From positions 28,171,792-28,235,791 of the forward strand of contig NC_072892.1 in NCBI RefSeq assembly GCF_027943255.1: 64,000 nt of DNA, given 5' to 3'. Origin of the DNA: Anastrepha obliqua. Taxonomy: Eukaryota; Arthropoda; Insecta; Diptera; Tephritidae. Below the pieces are notes generated by a model that saw only the letters and a list, made by a program, of their open reading frames with translations, was not told the DNA's origin and searched no databases. The translations under genes and the position numbers were made by a program. Below, one piece after another: positions 12,101-23,110 of the stretch; position 1 is the first letter of the stretch; each line of letters opens with the position of its first letter.

Positions 12101-15100
12101 CTCGGTCTTAAAACCATTTAATTCCTGCTTTATTTCCTAATAGAATTTGCAGGCATTCCTGTAGCACATGCTGCTGTATACATACTAATTTCATCTAACA
12201 TTACTTTATTTGCAGGACGTTTGCCGTTGCTGTGTATTTTATTCCAAAAGGATGTCGCGTCATGTTGAATCTCAAACTATAGACACCGATTTATTCATTG
12301 TTTCTCCTGAATGGTGTTTCGCAATTAATAACATCGATTATATTAGACAAAGCTTACCTACATTCATTAAGGTCTGACTTTTTTTCACTTTCTAAATATG
12401 ATGCTGAAAATACTTCTTTGCAGGAGTTGGGTACGGATGACCTTATAAAAAAAATATCTGACTTCCGAACGAATCTCGACGCTGATCGTTGTGCTAGTAC
12501 AATTAAGTGTTTAATCGACAATGCTTTGGATACACAAAAGAATCAAATTTTAGAGCTCATTGATATTGTAGCCAGGAGAATGGCACCATCGATTAAACGA
12601 TTTTTAGCTGAAGGCGCTGAGGTTTCACATAAAGATTCCAATTCCATGGAAAAGCTTATGATGTACTTGGAATCATCGTTAAAAACATTATATGACACAT
12701 TAAATGAGCTTAACTTCGCACGAATTTTAGATGCGATTTGGAATGAGCTATCTGTTGTAATGTACGACCTTATACAATTCAACTTAGATGTGAGTACACT
12801 TATTTTAATATACAATATAATAGAAACACATATGTACATTCTTAAAATACATACTAGTAAGTAATTCAACACGCCATTGCTAAATTTTATCTTCAATAAA
12901 CTTCCGAAGTAATTTGCCTTGCTGCTAGACAAAGAGCCCGAGTGGTGGTTTGTTCTCGAAATGAGAGGATTACACTAGTTAACACCAAAAATGGTTCTCG
13001 ACCAAAAGGCGTTTTTTAAACTAATTTGAGGTCGCAGAAACCAAAAATGAATTTTTTTTGTTTCAAAGAACGGTTTCCGAGATATTCCCAAAAAACCTTT
13101 TTTGGGTAATAGTGCAGTTATTACCTGCAATCTCGAAAACAGTGCGCGCCATTTCTTTGAAGTGCATAAATTTCGAAAGGCACACATATAACCTACATGG
13201 CAATATATAATTCGTGTCAATGGAAGTCGTAGTTTTCGCAAAACAGCTGTTGAAAGTAAAAAAAAGGCATTATTTTTGACGTTTTTTACTAAATTATCAA
13301 AGTTTATTAACTTTTTTCTGGAACAAAAAATTTTTTTATATCGATATAAGATAGGTTTTCTGAAAGACAATTTTGTCACCTACATTTTAAGCCTAAGTTT
13401 GTCTGAATCGACGAAAAATTGTAGAAGTTATAACGTATTATGTGAATGAAGACAATTTCATCGTCTGTCGTATATCCTTTTGATGTATACAATACGGTTT
13501 CGAACAAAAGTAAATCATACTAGCCTGCGTATTGAGTCACGCAAAATAACTGTTCTTAGGCTCACTATAATTAAAAACAATATTTATTTCATACAAATAA
13601 ATATATATATATATATATATAGGAGAAGGCTTATTTATCCGGAAACCGTTCTTTGAAAAAAAAAATTCATTTTTGGTTTCAGCGACTTCAAATTAGTCTA
13701 AAAAACGCTTTTTGGTCGAGGACCATTTTTGAAAGTTTGTCTACCTGTGCGAGCTGTGAGCAAGTACATAAACTTGCAAGCTCGCGAGCTGCTTCTGATC
13801 ATGGGCTGATTGGAGGAGCTCAAAAGATCTACAAAGTTAATAAAGCCTCATCTCTCAAATTCTGTGAATATCCTTATTAGACATCATCCGCTTGTATGAG
13901 GTGGAATCATCTTAGCACCTTCTCCTTAGTTGTTTTAATCACGCGGAGATAAGTTTTACGAAAACGCGTGCATTTAACGCATTTAGCTCTTATTGCAACT
14001 CTAAATGTACATTTATCCAAACAAAATTCTCACCTAAATGCAACTAAATTAAAAAATAATTATGATTAAATTAAGTGATAAACTTTATTTGACGCCTTCC
14101 ACACTTATTTCAAAATGAAGTCACATCTTGATATACCTAAAACACAAGCGTCCTTCTCCTCATCACATATCGCCCAAAATTGTATGTTGTTCCGTTGCTA
14201 TTAAAATCTCCCAAATGGCAAATTGCTTAGGTTAATAAACTTGAATTATAAAATTATTAATAACATTTGTATAAAATGTGTTCAAGGACAGCAATATAAC
14301 GGGAAATTTACATTTTTTCTTAATTTTTTCGTTATTTTTTATTTGTATTATTTATTGTATGTATAACAAAAACCTTATGAATCAAAGTTCCAAACTTTGT
14401 ATAGAATTCACAAAAAATTAACAAATTTCAAAAAATTGTCATCAAAATTTAAAATTTTGTAATCGGAATCTTTACAAAAGTGCTGTGTATGCAGTTTTAT
14501 AACCCATTCAATTTTAGTAAAGCAGGAGTAAATATATCCTTTAAAATTCACTCTAAGCGCGCAGGGAAATATTCAACCAATAAATGAAGGTAATAAAGTG
14601 ACGTTACCTAGATTTCTGGGGCGAAGGAATTATGAGCAATTACAGTTGATTTCTCATGAGAGAGACAAATTCTGCAACTATCCAAAGATAAAGCAAGATA
14701 AATCAAATAATCGAAAAATTACATATATTTTACATAAACCGTAATAATTATTACATATTGATGCTTTTCCAAAGCTAATTCTATATTTATTTAATCGAAT
14801 GAGTCCAAATTTTGAAATATCGGATATGATGAATCGGCATTTGGTTGGGGAGGAGAGGTCAAAGAACAACTATAGTAATTTTGTTGGATAATAAAGAATT
14901 TGGTTTTTCTTTTACATCATTGAAAAAGGGCTCGATTACACTGTGTTTACAAATATGCTTACAAATGAAAAATAATATTTTTGAAGTTCCACTTATAATG
15001 AAAAAGGTACATTTAACTGTTTCCGCCCATTGATTTAGAACCGAAACATTATACGCACTCTACTTTTTAATTTTGCAATGCAAATCAAAAGATATGCATC

Positions 15101-17155
15101 ACCGTCTTTTTTGTCATTTCGTGTTCACCAATTAGCGTTAAGAATTGTACATATTTAAAAAAAAAGGTATACAACTACAGTAAAGTATATAGTAAAAACA
15201 GGATTTATATAATTTTCATAACTTAGGTGTATGTTTGTTTGTAGGTTATTATTGTAACACAAGTATAAGCTCATGAATACAATAAATATCTTTATTTAAT
15301 TTTTGCATTGAAGAAGTAAATTATACCTATCCATTTGGGCTTGAGTGTGAACTATTTCAGTAACAGCATAAAACATTGCTTATATACTGGTATAGTGAAG
15401 TGAAACGAGTATAACCGTCATGTGGCATTCTTATTATATCGACTATATCTTAAATAAAATATTTATTGATTCCACTTGTTATTGTATTGCATAAACTTTG
15501 TTTTAAACATTTTTTTAGAAACGACGTCCACCTTCGTTTTTCCGAAACTTAAAACAAACATTAAGTGTGATGACATCATGTTTTAAAATTGGAAATATTG
15601 TAACTTCAGACATCGAGGTATTGCAAGAAGTTGAAAAAGTATTGGATTTACACGCATTTGAAACGGCCGATTTAATTCATCAGTATTATATTGAACTGCT
15701 AGGACACCAAAAAAGTATTTCGTGCTCTGAATTTGGTCAACTCACAATAAAAGCTAACTTTACCGAAACAGATCTAGTTGTAAGTATTAGTTTACATTGT
15801 ATTTATAATTTTATTTTACTCTTCTTAATTCCTAACCAAATAATATATTATTTCAATATCTGCTTCAGATTTATATATTAAATGGAAGAAATTTGGTGCC
15901 TATGGATCCAAATGGATCCTGCGACTCATTCGTCAAAATTCATTTTTATCCGACGAGTCGATTTCCTAATGTACCATCATATAAAACTTCCGTTCACCAT
16001 AAAACTCGATTTCCTTTATATGACGAAATATTTACAATGTGAGTACTCGATTAATATCAATTTATTCGAATTCTTTTGATTACAGCTCCGTATATATATA
16101 TAATAACTGTTATTAGACTAATAGATGTTTCTTGAATGTTATATTAATCAATATCAAGAATTTACACACCGTATTTTTCTTTTTTACTAGTCATTCTCAT
16201 GATTGTATGTTTTAATGCAAAATTAATTGTGTGTCGTTCGAAAAGACGTAAGGGCTAAAATGAACAAAATTGCATTTGCTTTATTTATTATATGTCAGAA
16301 AAAAACAAGCAAAAAAGTTATGGGAGCATCCCATTATAAAAGTGAGGAATTTGAAAAGTTTGCAAATCACCTAAACAAGTTTATCAATTATTTTCCAAAT
16401 TAATGTTTCCAAACTTTTTAAGTGTTTATTTTATTAAAATCTTCAATTCAAAATTAAATAGAAATTTCTGTTAGCTGTTAATCACCTGTTTGAATTAACC
16501 TTCGAACCTCATTGAATTTACATGAATGTCATTACACCTAAAACTAATTCGTGCGATTTATGATTTCGGTTTCGGAATGATATCCAACACATGCCCAAGG
16601 CGAATTAATTTTTTGTTTTCTACTTTTCCAACACTTTGCCGTGACAATCAAGCGTACAAAACATTGTTGTTGGTCTAGTGCTACCACCTTTAATAAATGC
16701 GCCTTGAACATGCCCGCATGTCTACTTGTTTTCTATATTTTTGTAAGAGAATACGTGAAAAGCGAGTTTCTCCTTGTTAATATAGCGTAAATATAGAAAG
16801 TACAAAATACTTTAATATTTTTTTCAGCAATTTAACGGAAGAACAACTTTCTCATCACAATAGTCTGATTTTATTCAGCATAAAAGACAGAGACCTTTTT
16901 GGTATGTCTAGCCAATATATTGCCGAATGCTATATTACCTTTGCCGATCTAATGGCAAATGAGAATGAACAAATACACATGGAGTTATCTCGACCGCAGT
17001 ACATGGGTTTGTATAGTACAGTCTTAGATCTTATATTATTAAACATCTACTTTTTTTTAATTTTTTCAGAATCAGAAACTATTCGTGCATTGGAATATCG
17101 ACAGGGCGATAAGCAAGCGCGAGATTTTATAAAAAAATTAAAAAATAAAATGTAA
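3137..17155 (+). CDS. Unc-13/Munc13-4 (BAIAP3)-family vesicle priming protein, 3' portion
   Basis: Eleven exons join in one frame: 3137-3477, 3662-3821, 3907-4724, 4785-5005, 9548-9828, 12216-12371, 12424-12789, 15519-15779, 15869-16038, 16828-17006, 17070-17155. All have AG/GT borders, and together they encode about 1012 residues ending in TAA. Exons 1-2 encode a C2 domain with acidic calcium-loop residues (LSKDANGFSDPF, TLNPIWEEHF). The middle exons form the helical MUN/MHD region (EWCFAINNIDYIRQSLPTF is typical). Exons 9-10 encode a second C2 domain (LNGRNLVPMDPNGSCDSFV). This is the architecture of Munc13-4/BAIAP3 and the Drosophila Staccato/Unc-13-4 proteins, which prime dense-core and lysosome-related vesicles for SNARE fusion. 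I cannot tell which fly paralogue it is. The N-terminus is missing from the window. Introns 4 (4.5 kb), 5 (2.4 kb) and 7 (2.7 kb) are large and repeat-filled; the others are short. Confidence 0.93.
5350..5600 (-). mobile_element. Tc1/mariner transposase remnant (central DDE region)
   Basis: On the minus strand the translation contains YFQQDDAMCHTSNETIDLL followed, after a frameshift, by NWPP-like and DLTPCDFFLWDHVK-like text. These are the second and third catalytic-triad neighbourhoods of mariner-type transposases of the long-spaced (DD37-41D) kind. The piece is frameshifted and has no terminal inverted repeats I can see. It lies inside intron 4 of the Unc-13 family gene. Confidence 0.7.
6317..6947. 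repeat. long near-perfect inverted repeat (hairpin), arms about 275 bp
   Basis: The left arm (6317-6597) and right arm (6676-6947) are reverse complements with only scattered mismatches over about 275 bp, separated by a loop of roughly 78 bp. Matching landmarks are GAATCCGAATCCGGGGTTTA on the left against TAAACCCCGGATTCGGATTC on the right, and TTTTTCACTGAGATATCGCA against TGCGATATCTCAGTGAAAAA. It lies inside intron 4 of the Unc-13 family gene, so the pre-mRNA would fold into a long double-stranded stem. It has no coding content. It may be a foldback or MITE-type element or a hairpin-RNA locus. Confidence 0.93.
7499..8325 (+). mobile_element. maT/Tc1-mariner transposon remnant, internally deleted
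   Basis: A start-like segment (MERGAKENRIAVMVLQKSGK, 7597 onward) resembles the mariner N-terminal helix-turn-helix. After frameshifts and a deletion, the C-terminal segment WPSGSPDLNPLDYCLYSKLE appears at about 8010-8065, the third-aspartate block of maT-like (DD37D) elements. Degenerate terminal repeats can be seen: TCTGTGACAAAAAATTCCG on the left and, reversed, TCTGTCACAAGTTAAGTCCG on the right. It is dead, and sits in intron 4 of the Unc-13 family gene. Confidence 0.72.
8362..8680 (+). mobile_element. tRNA-derived SINE, family 1 (copy a)
   Basis: The 5' part is a diverged tRNA-like head (GCGGCCGCCATAGTCAAATG, GGGTTGGTGCGTGAGTACCA). It is followed by the family's conserved body: the AATAGCGGTCGCCCCTCGGC block, CGTTCGGAGTCGGCTTCAAA and TAGGAGAAGGAGCTCGGCCC. 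It ends in an (AT)n tail near 8665-8690. Same family as the copies at 10328, 23248, 41405, 50888 and 61984. Inside intron 4 of the Unc-13 family gene. Confidence 0.88.
8691..9547. other. 3' part of Unc-13-family intron 4, nothing recognised
   Basis: AT-rich intronic DNA between a SINE and the exon at 9548. I see no element boundary, exon or RNA gene in it. Confidence 0.5.
10328..10622 (+). mobile_element. tRNA-derived SINE, family 1 (copy b)
   Basis: A diverged head (ACGGCCGGCATATCCGAATA), a B-box-like GGCTCGAATC, and the family body (GGTCGCCCCCTGGGCAGGTA, CCGTTCGGAGTCGGCTTAGA, TAGGAGGGGGAACTCGGC). It is more diverged than the copies at 41405 and 50888. It sits in intron 5 of the Unc-13 family gene. 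Confidence 0.85.
10950..11410 (-). mobile_element. LINE reverse-transcriptase remnant
   Basis: Minus-strand translation of 11150-11400 gives, in broken frames, text like INKLVGPYQCGFRPRKSTI followed by DFR. That is the fingers/palm block of non-LTR reverse transcriptases of the kind that read CGFRPGKSTIDQ. It is short, with several frameshifts and stops, in intron 5 of the Unc-13 family gene. The part from 10950 to 11150 cannot be assigned with confidence. Confidence 0.55.
11930..12085 (-). mobile_element. second tRNA-derived SINE family (tRNA-like head)
   Basis: On the minus strand, 12081 to about 12010 reads like a degenerate tRNA. CTTGAC at the 5' end pairs with GTCAAG at the 3' end. An A-box-like stretch TAGTCTAGCGTAAGTGC is followed by a B box GGGATCGAATCC inside a T-arm-like hairpin. 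The anticodon arm does not pair properly, so this is not a functional tRNA. The sequence continues at its 3' side (down to about 11930) as non-tRNA body, as in a SINE. It is unrelated in sequence to SINE family 1. Confidence 0.62.
12984..13735. repeat. inverted repeat pair, arms about 90 bp, 565 bp apart
   Basis: 12984-13078 (ATGGTTCTCGACCAAAAGGC and AAAGAACGGTTTCC) is the reverse complement, with a few mismatches, of 13641-13730 (GGAAACCGTTCTTTG and TTTTTGGTCGAGGACCATTT). The spacer holds no coding sequence. An (AT)n run lies at 13600-13620, just inside the right arm. The whole unit lies in intron 7 of the Unc-13 family gene and looks like a foldback-type or decayed MITE insertion. Confidence 0.8.
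13736..15518. other. remainder of Unc-13-family intron 7, nothing recognised
   Basis: AT-rich intronic sequence up to the exon at 15519. I find no element ends, ORFs with family resemblance, or RNA genes. Confidence 0.5.
16596..16706. mobile_element. hAT-like MITE 'CAAGGCG' family, 111-bp copy
   Basis: Starts CAAGGCGAATTAA and ends ACCTTTAATAAATGCGCCTTG. The ends are inverted and fit the hAT terminal consensus CARNG. The flanks are CACATGCC (16588-16595) and AACATGCC (16707-16714), an 8-bp target duplication with one mismatch, as expected for hAT elements. It lies in intron 9 of the Unc-13 family gene. Related longer copies are at 30946, 32188 and 34283. Confidence 0.75.
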
Positions 17156-17395
17156 ATTTCCAGCGCTTACAGCTTGTAGGATATTAAAAGTTCGATTATT
17201 TTTTCTTAAATTTAATTGACTCGGTTTTCGATGAAGCGAACAAATGGTTTTTTATGCGTTTTTCCATACTATTGAAGGTTGAATTGAAATATTTTATTGA
17301 TATACTTGTAAGAGAAAATACACGTATTTACATTAAAAAAAAGTGTTCATCATAAATAATTATCAATGACATCACATATGCAGATTAATAGTTAA

Positions 17396-17953
17396 GGGGT
17401 TATATACAGTTAGAAGGCCGAAAAAAAGCGAATTTTCCTCTTATTATGTTATATTTTAACTGTATTTTAAGACTTAGTAAAAATATTTATTTGGAAAGTA
17501 ACTACAACTGATCTCCGGGAGCTCCTCTCAAAAAAGACGTTTTGCGGTGACCACTATATCTCTGAACTGGATCCTCTGAAATTAAAAAACCAAACAGATT
17601 TCCTTAAAGTAATGTTAAAACTAGTAATTAATCGAACATTTTTTCGACGAAATACCGGTTCCCATCTTCGAACAATTACTAAAAAAAATATATTTAAGAA
17701 ACTCTTGTTCAAGTTTGAGACTAATCGGATTAGCCGTTTTCACCGACTTTGAAAACACCATTTTGAGAAAAACGCGTTTAAAGTTTGAAAAGACCTTTGC
17801 ATAGGATAAAAATGCCTTTTCAAATTTGCGGGTAACATCGGAAATATCCACCGAAACGATATTAAATTTTCTGTGTGTATTCTTAAATATATGTGCATAT
17901 GTACATTAAGAAAAAAAAATCGATTTTTTTTTATTCTAACTGTATATAACCCC
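17396..17953. mobile_element. TTAA-flanked MITE with 20-bp perfect terminal inverted repeats
   Basis: GGGGTTATATACAGTTAGAA at 17396 is exactly inverted at the right end, and TTAA flanks both sides (17392-17395 and 17954-17957). TTAA target duplication is the mark of piggyBac-type elements. The 558-bp interior is non-coding and includes a GAGAAAAACGCG motif shared with the TTAA element at 46214. It begins 240 bp after the stop codon of the Unc-13 family gene. Confidence 0.88.
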
Positions 17954-17957
17954 TTAA

Positions 17958-19181
17958 ATCAAGATGGTTTGACTAATAAAAAGCAGTGGTGTATCAAAAT
18001 GGCATTGACGTCTGGGCTGTATCACTCAGACAACATCTCCACCACCACCACAGAACATACATGCATTTATTACTTGCCATAAGCAAATATGCTGATCAAA
18101 AATATGTTCCATAAGAGGCGCTGGGTTCGGTTAAGCATCTAAAATGTTTTACGTTACAATTTGTTGAAAGTATTGGAAATTTAGGTAGACACATATCTTC
18201 CATCAGCATGTTAAGTTTCCAAAGCGACCATGTTACCACATAAACAAACAATAGCAGGTAATGAATATTTCATTTTCACATTTATTTTATGACGAATTCT
18301 CTAAATCAACAGTCTATATATAGTGGCTTAAACGCTTAATCGTTACATAGCGTTTAACTTTAACAGATTTTCAAAACGATAAATTAATTTCAACTGGGGA
18401 AAATCACGTTTTTCATTTATTTTTAGTGTACTCAATTTAATCACATATGAAAAATATTTACATTCAACATTTTTATACTAGGAAATAAAAATTAATTTAC
18501 AGTTCCGGAATTCTGTTTACACATTTATGTTGGTAATGTACCCGCAGAAACCATGCGCGCGGTCGTCCACTTTCTGGAAACTTCAAGTCGGTTCTTAAGC
18601 AATTGTTTAGTACATTTTTATTTTATAATTTACTTTTGTTAAAGAATATGGCAACTTAATTTCAAAATAAAAACCCAAAAGCACAGTTTGTGTCAAATGT
18701 AGGCAATGGCGGCCAAGAGGAGAAGTAAAAAAAACCTTTAAAGTTAAAATTAGAGGTCTTCACACCGAGTTCGTTACTTCGTTACTTGGCAGTTTTACCT
18801 AAATTTGATTTTTGTAAATTCAAAGAAGGCGCCAAGTAACGCAGCGACGCGTTGGCATGCTTGACAATTTCATCGCTAACTGGTAAAATAACAATCAGTT
18901 GTTAGACAATTGATATTTGATGGTCAAGCTCGAAGTTTAAGTTCAAAATATCTAAAAGTGAAGAAAATAAGTAGCTTATTGTAATAGTAAAAAAATTTAT
19001 ATTTCAAGGATATTTTCTTCCAGTGGATGAAACAAACTTAATTCACAAGTGATTCATCTTATGCGAAAGACCATTGCCAAATTAACAGAAATAAGTCAAA
19101 AGGTCGTTCACAGCAAAACACATTCGCCGAAGTGCCAACTAACAAAACGCCAAAAAAACCCGAAATTGGTGTGAGTACTCC
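17958..19181. other. intergenic DNA with one short stem-loop, no gene seen
   Basis: AT-rich spacer between the Unc-13 family gene and the palindromic element at 19182. The only structure I see is an 11-bp inverted repeat (CGTTACTTGGC at about 18779, GCCAAGTAACG at about 18831). No coding region or RNA gene was recognised. Confidence 0.5.
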
Positions 19182-19431
19182 TAGGGTATATTCAGAAACG
19201 CATTATAAATGCGCAGTAATTGCAGCGCTGGCAGCACTGCCAATGTGACAAGTGTTGCAATTGATAGATTGGCAGTATTAAAATTTTTCCTGCAAATAAT
19301 GCGCGACGTTTGATACAAAAATAGCGTTTTGGAACGCGATGCATTTGCAGTACTGCCATATTTGCATTTCTGAACGCATTGCCAACACTGCAAAAGTACG
19401 TTGCGCATTATAATGCGTTATTGAATATTGT
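19182..19431 (-). mobile_element. palindromic 'GCATTATAATGCG' element, complete copy
   Basis: About 250 bp. The ends are inverted: TAGGGTATATTCAGAAACGC on the left against TGCGTTATTGAATATTGT on the right, and each end carries a self-palindromic GCATTATAATGC core. The sequence is non-coding. It matches, in reverse orientation, the split copy at 44661-47515, which identifies the element's limits. Probably a MITE; the superfamily is not clear. Confidence 0.78.
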
Positions 19432-20279
19432 GTCTTGATGAGCAATATAGATATACTTGAGAAAGAAAAGGAATTCACTCGCTTGAATTTGTCACATATA
19501 ATATATTCACAGATATTAATTTGTGAAAAACCTGCGTATTGCCATCGCAAAAGCAAGTCGTGCAGAAAACTGCAATCTCATTAAATCGAACGTCGTTATT
19601 GCTCAACTTGTTGGCAGTAAGGGGAGCACTATCACAAAGGCGTTGAGGATCCATGTTACTCTAAAAAGTGGTGAGCATGCGAACCTTAATCACTAATTTG
19701 TACCGGAAGAGGCCTGGAATATTCAATAACTCAACTGAATGGTTGGCTGAGCCATCTGATTCGTGGCAGTATTAATAGAGTTGTACGTCAACATGTTTCC
19801 AACAATCCAATTCAAAATATTTTTTTAATGCTAGTAACGCCCATTCGTTCCGTTCTGATTTTGGTAATAATATTAGTTCTTCCACATTATTATTATTATT
19901 GAGCCATTATAATTATTATTGCCCTGCAACCTCTGATGCGACCAGGAGCTTCTGATGAATTTGAGTACCTTCTCATGCTTTTTGTGCCATGGATTTAGAG
20001 TCACACCACCTGGCTGTATGTAATATTGTTCTGGAGTTTCATCATCCATTACGAAAAACAGCAGACATTTGTTTCTATTAATTCAATTTTTTTGAAAAAA
20101 TAACGAAGACATTTAAGTTCTGCGTAGTATCCGTTGAGAGTTCGTAAGCCCTCTCTATCTTATTTGATGCTCTTCTGAAGGTAAGGATAACCTACCCTTA
20201 GCCTTCTCCTCTCTTAGACTCTTCATTCAGTGTATCTTGAATTCCCTGTCTTCCCACTCTTTGAGAAATCCCTTTATGT
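19432..20279. other. intergenic, no recognised feature
   Basis: Short ATT-rich microsatellite-like runs near 19890-19920. No gene or element boundary could be supported. Confidence 0.4.
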
Positions 20280-20680
20280 GGGCTTTGGTGAGCCCACGAA
20301 TGGATTTTGGTCCATGGAATTTTTAGATGGTTCCCGATTTTGTTAGGCAGTGCTCCTGTTAGTTGCCATCATAACCTTCATGGCCTGGTACCCAGTCCAA
20401 CTAAACGATTTGTTTAGCTCCCAGGGTATTGAGGAGAGTGAAGCATTTCTCAACGAGTTTTGATGTTATTATGTGAAACTACAGTGCACCTAAGACTGCC
20501 TGGCTATCTGACAAAATGTATATGCGCTTCGAAGTTGTGCCTCTACGAAGGCATTCTCTGCCCCAGATTTTTATGCCATGAATCTCCGCCTGAAAGACTT
20601 TTAAAAACACCTGTACCGATCCTACCATCCGCAAGCTTTCGCCATCTGTGTACCAGGTCAGGTTAAATGTATAGGTTATC
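20280..20680 (-). mobile_element. LINE ORF2 RNase H domain remnant
   Basis: The minus-strand translation reads LTWYTDGESLRMVGSVQVF, then QAEIHGI, ILSDSQAALGAL and WVPGHEGYDGN in order. These are the four catalytic blocks (D, E, D, H) of the RNase H domain carried by I/R1/LOA-type and related LINEs. A stop follows the last block. Sequence out to about 21150 is probably more of the same dead element, but it cannot be read. Confidence 0.75.
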
Positions 20681-21149
20681 TGTCTCCTACAGTGCCCAAT
20701 CTAAAATAGTTATCTTGAAATTTCTACAGATCTTTAGCACGGAAATTATTGCAGCCTCCTAACTTTTCATCTTAATTTTCATCTTTTCCGTGAGCACTGT
20801 TAAGTTTCGGTCTCAAGCTTTTGCTTATTCAACATTAGTATTCCCGCCTTCCTCAATAGTGAAACGATCTTCCAGAAGTTTTTATAAGTTTGTCGAAGAT
20901 CGGGTAGAAGACCAACGACGAATATATGACGTTAGAATCTATGCTATGACTACATAGAGTCAGATCTAATACTTCCCCTCCGTTTTGGGAGTGAGGATTT
21001 TTGCCCATACTTTTCCAGATCTGCCTTCATTAATTGTATGAACGGAAGAAACGTTATTTTATTGCTTAAAAACATCGTTGTTTTTGGGCGAGGACTGTTG
21101 GTATGAATTAATTTACCATCAGTTGTGTTTACGCCTTTTACACCACAAT

Positions 21150-22600
21150 TAACAATACAGGACTGCTAGATGTCGTCCACTCCCAAGAGATCTCTCACTA
21201 GTCTTCTGCATTGGACATCCGATACTGGTTTGCCAAGGTGAAGGTTCAACTCGAGGCATTTAAGATGCCTAACGTTGCTAGTTGTTGCTCGGTTTTTTTG
21301 TGCCCGAGCAGCCATTTTCCTTCCCCTATTGCTTCCCAGTAAGAGAGCTTCTTCATCCGTTCGAGCGGTGTTCCATCTCTACTTCCTCGAAGCCGATTCG
21401 TGGTTAAAAAGGAGAGACAGTCGGACTCTCCTATTCAGAGAGGGAGGTCAAGGTTCAGTTTTTCTAAGGAAGCAACATATCTTGGTGCATCAGGACGGAT
21501 TTCAGAAAGGCTGTTTACAAACGACGGTTGTCAGGTGTCCGGAGGTTAGCGTTATAAGACATTCATCCCACGAGCACTTAAATTTTGCATTGCTGTATAC
21601 GAAGCACCACATCATTCAATCTTTTAATCACTTTGTATGGACCTTCCCAGGACGCTTGCAGTGTCGGGGAAGCGGATCATAAGGAAGTACCAATATTAGC
21701 GGCGGGCCAACAGGAACATATGGATGTGTTTGTTTCAATTTCGTTGCCACTTTCCTGCTACCTTTCGCAAGTGCACCTTCAGATTGTCTTTCGACAATTC
21801 CATCCGATTGCAGGTGCAAAGGGGTTGTATGTGTTTTCTTAATTCCCAAGCAACACATATCATAAATACTGCGGACCTGAAGTTTCTTCCTTGGCCTGAC
21901 TACAGCTCAATCGGTACTCCGAACCGAGTGGTATTGGCCACTTGGTTTGGTAGAGCATACACTTCAGTCTATTTACTGAAGTAGTCTATAACAACGAGCA
22001 CATATTTGTTTGCGCTTTCCTAGTCGAACTCGGAGTAACAACTTCGGCTTTGCATCTACTGAGTCATTCGATGTTTCACGATGGCAGTTCTTTCAAATTC
22101 TCCACAATCGCCGTCGAATATATACCTCATGCAACCAGGTCGTTATGAAGTCGAGAGTTTTTCTTCTTGCCTCCTGGGATTCTTACTTTCCCGTTGTGGT
22201 CCGTCGTAGTTTACTATGACTTCTACCGCCCAGCATTTCCCAATCACATCCATAATAACTGGGGACCTAAAATTATATTCTTACTCTGGAATCCTCGTGG
22301 TTTTCCCGCTTTTACTAGTGTTCATCCAACGATTATATTAGCGCTCTCCTCCACCTGTACCAGAGCCTCCCTCCACATTAGCCCATATGATTGCTTCATA
22401 TTTTTGCGGATTCCGTCGACGGTGACTTACATCTTTACTTACATGACTTACACTTTTCTGCCTTGTACACTGCGCTCATACCCGGTACTCAGAGGTATCT
22501 CCATATTTTAACACGACAGGACCCTTTTGGCCAAATCCAAGATAAATCCGTGCAGCAACATGGAATACACACCAATTATTACTTCATCCATGATTTCAGC
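21150..22600 (-). mobile_element. Ty3/gypsy LTR-retrotransposon integrase remnant
   Basis: The minus strand, in several frames, reads VLVVIDYFSK then TEVYALPNQVANT, RFGVPIELQSGQGRNFRSAV and THTTPLHLQSDGIVERQSE. These are the integrase catalytic-core blocks of gypsy-type elements. In the second block the usual SDQGRNF aspartate is read as G (SGQGRNF), and there are many frameshifts, so the copy is dead. No LTRs were found in the window. The parts outside 21600-22060 are inferred from continuity only. Confidence 0.72.
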
Positions 22601-22740
22601 CAGTTAAAATGTGTGAACAACTGAAAAATCTCCAATAAAAAAATGGAAAGGAGCGGTGGAGGTACTAGCTCCATGTCAATAGATTCTGCAATGTGAGTTG
22701 CGAATTCAAAAATTTCTTCGAATCTGTCTTCACCTCGGTT

Positions 22741-23110
22741 GTTGTTGTTGTTGCAGAAGGAGTAAGAGTCTCTCAGTGAATGTCGTTTAATGTCTGTCTG
22801 TATATTGTCGAGTCCAATAGTTGTAGTTGTACTCGATTCTGGATCTAGTCAGTGTAGTTGAATAGATGCTTCTTGATGTACCTGGGAGGGGGCTTAGGCC
22901 CTAGCAAATGTCTGCACTAACACTCTAGCAGAAATTGCTTATTGAGCATTTTGCTGTGCTCATTAACCGGGACCATGGAAGACTCATTGAGAAGGTGTTG
23001 CTGGGAAAACAGTAGAAGGCATCCCGTATCTGTTCTGATTGCAGTATTCTGACATGTTCACTGCGTATAACTAAAGCCAGCTGACCAGACGGGTGCAGCA
23101 TAATTCAAAA
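22741..23110 (-). mobile_element. jockey-type LINE ORF2 fragment ending in a (CAA)n tail
   Basis: The minus-strand translation contains KPVLNYAAPVWSAGF, TGCLL, NEHSKMLNKQFLLEC and PPPRYIKKHLFNYTD. This is the 'thumb' to C-terminal region of jockey-clade LINE polymerases. The minus-strand 3' end runs straight into ACAACAACAAC at about 22741, so the copy is internally deleted. Fragments at 25975, 26930, 28975 and 47950 appear to come from the same family. Confidence 0.75.

Noticed and set aside
12543..12932. A 129-residue minus-strand frame
   Set aside because: It is the antisense of exon 7 of the Unc-13 family gene and resembles no protein family.
12975..13379. A 134-residue minus-strand frame
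   Set aside because: It overlaps one arm of the inverted repeat and has no family resemblance.
18779..18841. A short stem-loop (CGTTACTTGGC / GCCAAGTAACG) as a regulatory RNA
   Set aside because: Eleven base pairs around a 40-base AT-rich loop is within chance for this much DNA and has no supporting context.
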